This document shows positions 8,683 to 15,483 of a stretch of 64,000 nucleotides of DNA, piece by piece (positions within the stretch are counted from its first letter, which is position 1; each line of letters opens with the position of its first letter). Both the position numbers and the translations under genes were made by a program. Source of the DNA: an uncultured Blautia sp. (GTDB taxonomy: Bacteria > Bacillota > Clostridia > Lachnospirales > Lachnospiraceae); NCBI GenBank assembly GCA_900551075.1, contig URVB01000005.1, positions 91,881-155,880 on the forward strand, read 5' to 3'. Below the pieces are notes generated by a model. That model saw only the letters and a list, made by a program, of their open reading frames with translations. It made no database searches and was not told the DNA's origin.

Positions 8683-9336
8683 ATGGCCAGAAATAAACAT
8701 CCGGAAGAAACGGTAAATTTGATCCTGGATGTATCGTTCCGTCTGTTTATGGAAAAAGGCTATGAACATACTTCTGTCCAGGATATTATTGATCATCTGG
8801 GCGGACTCAGTAAAGGAGCGATTTATCACCATTTTAAGTCCAAGGAGGATATCCTGGTTGCAGTCACGGACCGAATTACCGGCGAGTCAAATCATATGCT
8901 GGCAGAGATACGGGACCGTACCGACCTGACCGGAAAAGAAAAATTAAAAACAATTTTTAAAGAGTCTATCCGACGGCCTGTGCAGGATGAGCTGTTTACC
9001 GTAGCGCCGGATCTGGGAAATAATCCGAGTCTTGTGTTAAGTGTTCTCAGAGAAACTATGGATGAAGCAGCGCCCGATTATATTTTGCCGATCATCAATC
9101 AGGGAATTGCGGACGGCACGATTCAGACAGAGTATCCCGGGGAGGTGGCAGAGCTGATACTTCTTGCGGCAAACTGCTGGATGAATCCAATGATGTTTGA
9201 TGACACCGTAGAAAAATCTTATCGGAAATTTATGGTATTCAGTCAGATGCTGAAGGGATTCGGACTGGATATCGTGGATGAAGAAATGCTGGCGAGGCTG
9301 CAGGAGCTCGCAGGACTTTATCAGAAAAACAAATGA
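8683..9336 (+). CDS. TetR/AcrR-family transcriptional regulator
   Basis: A 217-residue regulator. The N-terminal TetR HTH is clear: ILDVSFRLFMEKGYEHTSVQ (about 13-32), the recognition region GLSKGAIYHHFKSKEDIL (about 46-63) and a variable ligand-binding C-terminal domain. ATG 8683 follows GGAAGGGGGATTACA. The promoter carries two palindromes that overlap the transcription start, so the gene is probably autorepressed. The MFS transporter downstream is the probable second target because a similar half-palindrome lies before it (9384-9401). The inducer is unknown. Confidence 0.9.
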   Translation: MARNKHPEETVNLILDVSFRLFMEKGYEHTSVQDIIDHLGGLSKGAIYHHFKSKEDILVAVTDRITGESNHMLAEIRDRTDLTGKEKLKTIFKESIRRPVQDELFTVAPDLGNNPSLVLSVLRETMDEAAPDYILPIINQGIADGTIQTEYPGEVAELILLAANCWMNPMMFDDTVEKSYRKFMVFSQMLKGFGLDIVDEEMLARLQELAGLYQKNK

Positions 9337-9342
9337 ACGAAC

Positions 9343-9372
9343 ATCTGCCCGGAAAAATGGGCAGATATATTT
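9343..9372 (+). terminator. hairpin terminator or attenuator between tetR and MFS gene
   Basis: ATCTGCCC (9343-9350) pairs perfectly with GGGCAGAT (9359-9366) around an eight-base loop and is followed by ATATTTTTGG. It begins seven bases after the tetR stop codon. It probably ends or attenuates the tetR transcript before the MFS gene. Confidence 0.6.
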
Positions 9373-9383
9373 TTGGATCAATA

Positions 9384-9401
9384 CATACCAACGTCCGGTA
9401 T
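9384..9401 (+). promoter_or_regulatory. candidate third TetR operator before the MFS gene
   Basis: CATACCAACG (9384-9393) is identical to the first ten bases of the upstream tetR operator. It is followed by TCCGGTAT, giving an imperfect palindrome ATACC...GGTAT. It lies 20 bases ahead of the MFS start codon. A promoter is not obvious here. Confidence 0.45.
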
Positions 9402-9421
9402 TAAAAGAAAAGGAGAATGAT

Positions 9422-10660
9422 ATGAGCGGAAAACTGTTTTCAAAAGATTTTATTCTGGTAGTGATCGGGCAGATTATCTCACTGTTTGGCAATGCAACGA
9501 TCAGATTTGCCTTACCCTTATACTTATTAAATCTGACAGGGTCTTCGGTTATTTATGGCACGGTTACTGCTTGTGCCTTTATTCCTTCGATTATGCTTTC
9601 CCCCATTGGAGGCATTGTGGCAGACCGGGTCAATAAGCGGAACATTATGGTGGGGCTGGATTTTTTTACGGCAGCCGTTATTTTGGTCTTCTCACTCCTT
9701 TTGGGAAGAATGAATCTGATTCTGCTGGTGACAATTACACTGATGCTTTTGTACGGAATTGCGGGCGCATACCAGCCTTCCGTTCAGGCAAGCGTGCCGG
9801 CTCTGGTGAGTCCCGGACATTTTATGGAAGCCAATTCCATGATTAATATTATAAGCTCTTTTGCCGCATTGACAGGACCTGTCCTGGGAGGAATTTTATA
9901 TAGTACATATGGATTAGAGCCGGTGCTCCTGGTTTGTATGATCTGCTTTCTGCTGTCTGCAGTTATGGAAATCTTCATCAGGATTCCGTTTGTAAAGCCG
10001 GATTCAGAGGGGAGCATATTTGAAATAGCAAAAGAGGATTTCGGGAAAAGTATCCGGTTTATCAGGAGAGAAAATCCGGTTATTGGGAAGGTGCTGCTTG
10101 TGGTCTGCGGAATCAATTTATTTTTGTCGGCAATGATCATCGTCGGACTGCCCTTTATGGTCACTGAGGTATTGGATTTTCCGGCGGCCCAGTCAAATCA
10201 GCTCTATGGCTATGCAAATGGAGCATTAGCGGCAGGAGGACTGGCAGGCGGTATTGTAGCAGGAATTTTTGCGGACAAAATGCGTATACAAAAGGCGGGA
10301 AATCTGGTGGTAGCCTGTGCAGTCTGTGCATTTCCCATGGGAGTGTCTTTGCAGGTTTTTTCTTCTGCATTACTTAATTATACAGTGATAACGGTTTGCT
10401 GTTTTATGATTATGATATTTTCCGGCATTTTTACTGTGCAGATGATGTCTTTTGTGCAGACAGAAACCCCGGTTCATTTAATCGGAAAAGTAATTGCCGC
10501 GATTCTCACGGTTTCCATGTGTGCGCAGCCCCTTGGGAATGCACTGTACGGCGTTTTATTTGAGGTCTGCAGAGGCTTTGAATCCGCTGTGATTTTGTTT
10601 GCGGGAGGTATTTCCCTGGTAATTGCACTTTGTACAAAAAATATATTTCAAAGACTTTAA
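9422..10660 (+). CDS. MFS transporter, probable drug efflux
   Basis: A 412-residue major facilitator with about twelve hydrophobic segments. The first is LFGNATIRFALPLYLLNL (about 20-37). The cytoplasmic loop after helix 2 reads GGIVADRVNKRNIMVGLD (about 62-79), the classic MFS signature. ATG 9422 is preferred over the in-frame ATG 9278, which lies inside tetR, because AAAAGGAGAATGAT precedes it. The pairing with a TetR regulator and a shared operator motif suggests inducible efflux of a toxic compound. The substrate is unknown. Confidence 0.85.
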   Translation: MSGKLFSKDFILVVIGQIISLFGNATIRFALPLYLLNLTGSSVIYGTVTACAFIPSIMLSPIGGIVADRVNKRNIMVGLDFFTAAVILVFSLLLGRMNLILLVTITLMLLYGIAGAYQPSVQASVPALVSPGHFMEANSMINIISSFAALTGPVLGGILYSTYGLEPVLLVCMICFLLSAVMEIFIRIPFVKPDSEGSIFEIAKEDFGKSIRFIRRENPVIGKVLLVVCGINLFLSAMIIVGLPFMVTEVLDFPAAQSNQLYGYANGALAAGGLAGGIVAGIFADKMRIQKAGNLVVACAVCAFPMGVSLQVFSSALLNYTVITVCCFMIMIFSGIFTVQMMSFVQTETPVHLIGKVIAAILTVSMCAQPLGNALYGVLFEVCRGFESAVILFAGGISLVIALCTKNIFQRL

Positions 10661-10669
10661 GAAGTTTTC

Positions 10670-10819
10670 TTGACAGACCATATTGTTTCGTCATACAATG
10701 AGCAGGATTGAAGTAGTAATAAAAATTTGACAATGAAAGGCAGGTGAGGTAAATGGATGCGGACGCCAGTTATAGTTTGAGCAAAATAGCAATAAAAACT
10801 GAATATTGGAGGTATCATT
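10670..10819 (+). promoter_or_regulatory. mgtE promoter and leader with a possible upstream ORF
   Basis: A strong promoter is seen: TTGACA (10670-10675), an 18-base spacer and TACAAT (10694-10699). The roughly 115-base leader contains AGGTGAGG at 10742-10749 followed by ATG 10753. This opens an ORF beginning MDADASY that overlaps the mgtE start in another frame and ends at 10935. A second ATG at 10757 opens a seven-codon ORF in the mgtE frame. The mgtE ribosome binding site is TTGGAGG (near 10806-10812). The M-box (ykoK) consensus is not recognisable. Confidence 0.55.
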
Positions 10820-12154
10820 ATGAACAAAGACATTTTTATGGAGCTCTTACGTGCCAGAGAATACAAGGCCGTAAGGAGTATTTTGAATGTAATGAACGCT
10901 GTGGACATTGCCTCTCTGCTTTCGGAGCTTGCTGATAAGGAGCTTGCTCTGGCATTCCGGCTGATTCCAAAGGAAAAGGCAGCAGATGTGTTTGCAGAGA
11001 TGGGAAGTTCCATGCAGGCGTACCTGGTAGAAATCTTTACTGAAAAAGAACTCAGAGAGATTTTGGATGATCTGTATATGGATGATACGGTGGATATGCT
11101 GGAGGAGCTTCCGGCCAACCTGGTTACCAGAATTCTGGAGAGCGTAAGCCGAGAGAAAAGGGACAGGATCAACCTTCTTCTTAAATATCCCGAGGACAGT
11201 GCCGGAAGTATCATGACGACGGAATATGTGGATCTGCGCCGTACAACAACAGTAAAGCAGGCCATGGATCATATTAAGAAGACAGGGATTCATAAGGAAA
11301 CCATTTATACCTGCTACATTCTGGATTCACGCAGGCTGGTAGGAATTGTCAGTGCCAAAGATCTGATGACTATGGAAGATGATATGACCATGGAAGCATT
11401 AATGGAAACAGAAATTATCTCTGTTCATACGCATACGGATAAAGAGGAGGCAGCGCTTCTTTTTTCCAAATATGATCTTTTGGCCATACCGGTTTTGGAC
11501 GAGGACGAGCGGATGGTGGGCATTGTGACAGTTGATGATGCTATGGATGTTATGATGGATGAGGCTACTGAGGATATTACCAAGATGGCTGCGATGAATC
11601 CCAGCGAAAAGGCATATTTTGAAACGACAGTTTTTCAGCATGCCAGAAACAGGATTGTGTGGCTTCTGGTGCTGATGCTTTCTGCTACTTTTACCGGAAT
11701 GATCATCACAAAGTATGAAAACGCGTTTGCACAGATACCGCTCCTTGTATCTTTTATTCCTATGCTCATGGATACAGGAGGAAATTGCGGCGCTCAAAGC
11801 TCGACGCTTGTGATTCGGGGAATTGCGCTGGATGAGATTCATTTCAGGGATATTCTAAGGGTCATGTTCAAGGAGTTCCGGGTGTCTCTGCTTGTAGGAA
11901 CGGTGCTTGCTTCGGCAAATGGGATTCGAATTTATCTGATGTATTGTGAGGCCCGTATGGCATTTGTGATAGGGCTTTCTCTGATCGTTACAATTATAAT
12001 ATCAAAATTGATCGGCTGTATCCTGCCGCTTTTTGCCAAACAGATACATCTTGATCCGGCGATTATGGCAGCACCGTTGATCACTACGCTGGTAGATACG
12101 TGCTCTATTATGGTATATTTTAATATTGCAACAAGGGTGTTTCGGTTGGGATGA
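10820..12154 (+). CDS. mgtE: magnesium transporter MgtE
   Basis: A 444-residue MgtE. It has the N-terminal MgtE_N superhelical domain (about 1-125), two CBS domains (about 130-245, with YPEDSAGSIMTTEYVDL at the start) and a C-terminal membrane domain with five hydrophobic segments. The pore signature PMLMDTGGNCGAQSSTLVIR (about 314-333) is intact. In the family, Mg2+ binding between the CBS and N domains closes the channel when cytoplasmic Mg2+ is high. ATG 10820 follows TTGGAGGTATCATT. The gene has its own promoter and ends in a strong terminator, so it is probably monocistronic. The overlapping leader ORF may add translational control. Confidence 0.93.
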   Translation: MNKDIFMELLRAREYKAVRSILNVMNAVDIASLLSELADKELALAFRLIPKEKAADVFAEMGSSMQAYLVEIFTEKELREILDDLYMDDTVDMLEELPANLVTRILESVSREKRDRINLLLKYPEDSAGSIMTTEYVDLRRTTTVKQAMDHIKKTGIHKETIYTCYILDSRRLVGIVSAKDLMTMEDDMTMEALMETEIISVHTHTDKEEAALLFSKYDLLAIPVLDEDERMVGIVTVDDAMDVMMDEATEDITKMAAMNPSEKAYFETTVFQHARNRIVWLLVLMLSATFTGMIITKYENAFAQIPLLVSFIPMLMDTGGNCGAQSSTLVIRGIALDEIHFRDILRVMFKEFRVSLLVGTVLASANGIRIYLMYCEARMAFVIGLSLIVTIIISKLIGCILPLFAKQIHLDPAIMAAPLITTLVDTCSIMVYFNIATRVFRLG

Positions 12155-12205
12155 AATTCCTTAAAAACAGGGATTTGGTACAAATTCAGTGAAGAACCAA
12201 ATGAC

Positions 12206-12252
12206 AAAAAATCAGTATTTAAGTATCATTTAAACTTAGATGCTGATTTTTT
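12206..12252 (+). terminator. rho-independent terminator after mgtE
   Basis: A 19-base arm at 12206-12224 pairs with 12234-12252, with only two G-T positions and a nine-base loop. A-rich and T-rich ends give the classical bidirectional form ending in TTTTTT. Confidence 0.85.
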
Positions 12253-12400
12253 GTTATATTTAGGCCCGAGAGCTTTCTATATGAGCAACGGTTAATAAAT
12301 GTGAAAAAAAGTTTATCCCTGTTCAATTGTAGATACGCGGGGAAGCTGATATGCTTATTTCAGCAGAGGCCGATGCGAATAAAAATGGGAGGAATTTTCT

Positions 12401-13453
12401 ATGAAGATAGGCGAAATAATACGGAAATACAGAAAAGAAAAGAAGATGACACAGGAAGAAGTAGCGAGTTGCCTGGGAGTGACGGCTCCGGCTGTCAATA
12501 AGTGGGAGAATGGAAATTCTTTTCCGGATATCACGCTGCTGGCACCCATCGCAAGGCTGTTTGGAATCAGTACGGACATTCTGCTGTCCTATAAGGAAGA
12601 TTTGACGGATCAGGAAGTGAATCGTATTCTTACAGAGCTTAGCAATAAAATGAAGCAGGAGGGATTTGATAAGGCATTTCAATGGGCGGAAGAAAAAATC
12701 CGGGAGTATCCCAATTGCATTTTGCTGATTTTTAGATTAGCACAGGCGATAGAAGCATATCGGATTATTTATGGAATCGTGAAGGACGAAAAATATGATG
12801 AGACGATACGCTCGTATTATGAACGTTCTCTGGAAAGTACGGATCATGAGATCAAGCAGACAGCAGCCATATCTTTATTTCAGTTTTATATGACAAGAGA
12901 GTCCTATGATAGGGCTGAGCAATATTTGAAATATATTCCGGCACGCGGTATTCATCCGATGCAGTTAAGGGCAAATTTATATGTGAATCAAGAAAAATAT
13001 GAAGAAGCATATCCTCTGTATGAAGAAATCTTGTTTACAGGCTTTACAGAGATGCTTGGCGCTTTAAATGGAATATTGAGCCTTGCAATGAAAGAAAAAG
13101 ATATTCCAAAAGCGGAAAGAATTGTTGAAAAGCAAAAGCAGTTGGCAGTGATTCTGGAAATGGGGGAATATTATAAGGTGTCGCCGGGACTGGACTTAGC
13201 GGTTCAAATGCAGGATAAAGAAGCAATTTTGAGAATATTAGAGGAGACTGTACAGAGTATGCATCATCTGGATGCTTTTCGGCACTCAGAATTGTATTCC
13301 CATATGACCTTTTCCTCAGTGGAAGCAAGGGAAATTGCTGTGATGCTGCAGCGCGGACTTGAAAATGATGAAAGTATAGAATGTATCCGGGAGGATGACA
13401 GATATGCAGAAATTGTCAGGGAGCTGAAGAAGATGGGTGATCATGCTTGCTAA
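12401..13453 (+). CDS. XRE-family regulator with TPR-like C-terminal domain
   Basis: A 350-residue protein. Residues 1-60 are a canonical Xre/Cro HTH, with KKMTQEEVASCLGVTAPAVN and KWENGNSFPDI. The rest is alpha-helical and resembles tetratricopeptide repeats, for example SYDRAEQYLKYIPARG and EKYEEAYPLYEEILFTGF. Such HTH plus helical-repeat proteins are abundant in Lachnospiraceae and are usually of unknown ligand; some related groups bind peptides. ATG 12401 is preceded by GGGAGGAATTTTCT. It stands alone after the mgtE terminator. Target genes are unknown. Confidence 0.85.
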   Translation: MKIGEIIRKYRKEKKMTQEEVASCLGVTAPAVNKWENGNSFPDITLLAPIARLFGISTDILLSYKEDLTDQEVNRILTELSNKMKQEGFDKAFQWAEEKIREYPNCILLIFRLAQAIEAYRIIYGIVKDEKYDETIRSYYERSLESTDHEIKQTAAISLFQFYMTRESYDRAEQYLKYIPARGIHPMQLRANLYVNQEKYEEAYPLYEEILFTGFTEMLGALNGILSLAMKEKDIPKAERIVEKQKQLAVILEMGEYYKVSPGLDLAVQMQDKEAILRILEETVQSMHHLDAFRHSELYSHMTFSSVEAREIAVMLQRGLENDESIECIREDDRYAEIVRELKKMGDHAC

Positions 13454-13539
13454 GAAGAACTTTGATGTGTAAAATAAAAAAAGAGAATTTATAGAGATGG
13501 TCTATTGGAATTTTCAGAGAATTTTTAAGGAGAAAAGCT

Positions 13540-14076
13540 ATGTATTATACGTCATTTTATGAGTCTCCTCTGGGAAGGCTTACCCTGGCGGGCAGAGAGG
13601 ACAGCATCGCGGGTCTGTGGATAGAAGGGCAGAAGTATTTCTGCAATACAGTGGATGAGGAGACGGTAGAAAGGGATGAGCTTCCGGTATTTCTTGCCTT
13701 GAGGAGCTGGCTGGACAGATATTTTGCAGGGGAGAAGCCGGATATATCGGAAATACCTTTGGCTCCGAAGGGCAGTAATTTCCGTCAGACTATCTGGAAG
13801 ATTCTTTGTGAAATTCCATACGGTGAAGTGACAACCTACGGTGAAATTGCAAAAAAGGCGGCGGTTACGCTGGGTCAGAAAAGCATGTCTGCACAGGCCG
13901 TGGGCGGCGCGGTGAGCCATAATCCTGTTTCTGTTATCATTCCATGTCATCGTGTTGTGGGAACGAATGGCAGTCTGACGGGTTATGCAGGAGGCATTGA
14001 CAAAAAAATCTGGCTGCTTGAGCATGAGGGCGCAGATGTAAGCAGATTTTTTGTGCCTGAAGGAACCGTACGATAG
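13540..14076 (+). CDS. ogt: methylated-DNA--protein-cysteine methyltransferase
   Basis: A 178-residue suicide DNA repair protein that removes O6-alkyl groups from guanine onto its own cysteine. The active-site box is IIPCHRVVG, with the acceptor Cys at about residue 136. The DNA-binding helix region FRQTIWKILCEIPYGEVTTY and the Arg/Asn hinge area (AVGGAVSHNPV) are present. Length is normal for Ogt-type proteins. ATG 13540 follows AAGGAGAAAAGCT. The next gene starts 17 bases after its stop and encodes a homologue lacking the cysteine, so the two probably form a two-gene alkylation-damage operon. Confidence 0.92.
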   Translation: MYYTSFYESPLGRLTLAGREDSIAGLWIEGQKYFCNTVDEETVERDELPVFLALRSWLDRYFAGEKPDISEIPLAPKGSNFRQTIWKILCEIPYGEVTTYGEIAKKAAVTLGQKSMSAQAVGGAVSHNPVSVIIPCHRVVGTNGSLTGYAGGIDKKIWLLEHEGADVSRFFVPEGTVR

Positions 14077-14092
14077 GAGAGTGTGGGGAATC

Positions 14093-14458
14093 ATGGATTT
14101 TTATAAGCGAATGGAAGTCGTATGCAGCCGGATTCCGAAAGGAAAGGTAGCGACTTACGGACAGATTGCGCTTCTTTGCGGCAAGCCGAAGAATGCCCGG
14201 CAGGTTGGATACGGCCTGAGGGAAAATCTGGCGGGAGGGCAGGCGCCTGCGCATCGTGTGCTGAATGCGAAGGGGGTGTTGAGCGGCGCCGGTTATTTTG
14301 ATACCTGGGATATGCAGAAAATGCTGTTGGAAAACGAGGGCGTGGAGGTGCAAAGGGCAGAAGACGGCTGGGCTGTCGATCTGAAAAAATACGTCTGGAA
14401 AAATACGCTGGATGATGCACGTGAGTTGGAGAATATGTTTGCTGAAAGAAAAATATGA
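14093..14458 (+). CDS. alkyltransferase-like protein (ATL), Cys replaced by Ala
   Basis: A 121-residue homologue of the C-terminal domain of O6-alkylguanine methyltransferases. The active-site box PCHRV reads PAHRV (about residues 52-56), so the alkyl acceptor cysteine is gone. ATL proteins of other organisms bind O6-alkylguanine, flip the base and hand the lesion to nucleotide excision repair. KGKVATYGQIALLCGKP is the conserved DNA-contact region. The in-frame ATG 14051 lies inside ogt; ATG 14093 behind GTGGGGAATC is preferred. The C-terminal 20 residues extend beyond the typical ATL domain. Loss of the Cys is seen directly; the repair-signalling role is inferred. Confidence 0.87.
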   Translation: MDFYKRMEVVCSRIPKGKVATYGQIALLCGKPKNARQVGYGLRENLAGGQAPAHRVLNAKGVLSGAGYFDTWDMQKMLLENEGVEVQRAEDGWAVDLKKYVWKNTLDDARELENMFAERKI

Positions 14459-14460
14459 CG

Positions 14461-14487
14461 GCAGCTCTGCGTTTAACGCAGAGCTGC
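14461..14487. terminator. bidirectional terminator between ATL gene and araC-type gene
   Basis: A perfect palindrome with 13-base arms around one central T. It starts two bases after the ATL stop codon and includes the stop codon of the convergent AraC-type gene. Plus strand runs into AAAGCTTTTT; minus strand runs into CGTCATATTTTT. It should therefore serve both transcripts. Confidence 0.85.
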
Positions 14488-15330
14488 AAAGCTTTTTCTG
14501 TATTGTGACGGGGAAGTCCCGGTCTGTTTTTTGAATACCCGGCTGAAATATAAGGGGTTGTCATATCCGATATGGGATGCGATTTCGTTGATATTATAAT
14601 CTGTATTTTCCAGAAGATTCTGTGCAGTTGCAATTCGGATAGATGTAATATACTGCGCAGGCGTCATGCCTGTGAACTGTTTAAAGCTTCTGATAAACCA
14701 GCAGGTGCTGACATGGAGGGATGCCGCATATTCCGAAACGGAAATGGGGGCGTTGAAATTTCCATTGAAGAAGTGAGCTGCACGATCCATTTCTTTTTGA
14801 ATCTTACTGTTTGTATAGGGGATTTCCAGAAGCTGCCTGTGGATGAGGAGGAAAAGCTGCTGGAGCAGAAGGGCGAGCAGTTCCTCAAAGGAGGGTCTGC
14901 ATATCTGCAATTCGTGGATAATCTGCCGGAAAAGCTTAAGATAATCCGGAGAGGTACCCGTACGTAAAATCCGTTCAGATACGGGAATTCCATAGTGTTC
15001 TAAAATCTGTTCCACATCACTTCCGGTAAAATGCACCCAGTAAATTTCCGTTTGATCTTTGGAATGAAAGCTATAACGCTGGGGTACACCCGGGCGGTAG
15101 AGCACCATATGTCCTGCCGTAAGCACCTCTTCTTTATCCCCAAAAAAGAAATGTGCTTTTCCGGAAGCCAGATAAAGGAGCTGGTAATCCTTGCGGCCAT
15201 TGGGACGATGGGTATTGATGCTGGGCTGTGTACGCAGATGATAGGTACCACAGCTTTCCACGATCAGAGGCCGGCTGTGGTCCTCCACATCTGCCCTTTT
15301 GTTATTCAGATAACCGCTGTCCGTATACAT
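14473..15330 (-). CDS. AraC-family transcriptional regulator
   Basis: A 285-residue AraC-type activator with an N-terminal cupin sugar-binding domain (about 25-160; the region LTAGHMVLYRPGVPQRY is typical) and two C-terminal HTH motifs. The first is ISVSEYAASLHVSTCWFIR. The second is NINEIASHIGYDNPLYFSRV followed by FKKQTGTSPSQYR, the AraC family signature. It is divergent from the beta-galactosidase gene with 153 bases between starts, so lacZ is its most likely target and a galactoside its likely effector. The lacZ promoter has a poor -35, consistent with an activator. The stop codon lies inside the bidirectional terminator. Confidence 0.88.
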   Translation of the reverse strand: MYTDSGYLNNKRADVEDHSRPLIVESCGTYHLRTQPSINTHRPNGRKDYQLLYLASGKAHFFFGDKEEVLTAGHMVLYRPGVPQRYSFHSKDQTEIYWVHFTGSDVEQILEHYGIPVSERILRTGTSPDYLKLFRQIIHELQICRPSFEELLALLLQQLFLLIHRQLLEIPYTNSKIQKEMDRAAHFFNGNFNAPISVSEYAASLHVSTCWFIRSFKQFTGMTPAQYITSIRIATAQNLLENTDYNINEIASHIGYDNPLYFSRVFKKQTGTSPSQYRKSFAALR

Positions 15331-15416
15331 ATGAGTTTATCCTTTCTATTAGATTATGCATGTATTTATGGATTTTATAAAATACATTGTATCATTTTGT
15401 GCATGTTTTGTCTAAT

Positions 15417-15472
15417 CCCGTTTATAGTATTTGAGAGAAGGATATTCTATAATTAGGTTCACTATAAACGGG
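15417..15472 (+). promoter_or_regulatory. lacZ promoter bracketed by a perfect 12-base inverted repeat
   Basis: CCCGTTTATAGT (15417-15428) and ACTATAAACGGG (15461-15472) are exact inverted copies with 32 bases between them. The presumed -10 TATAAT (15448-15453) lies between the arms. The -35 position overlaps the left arm and is poor (TAGTAT). The right arm covers the transcription start and runs into the Shine-Dalgarno GGGAGG. This looks like a paired operator for a dimeric regulator. Confidence 0.6.
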
Positions 15473-15483
15473 AGGAATTTGCG

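Noticed and set aside
10676..10819. M-box (ykoK) magnesium riboswitch before mgtE
   Set aside because: GGTGAGG and GACGCCAG-like strings are present, but the leader is too short and the conserved M-box order and pairing cannot be drawn.
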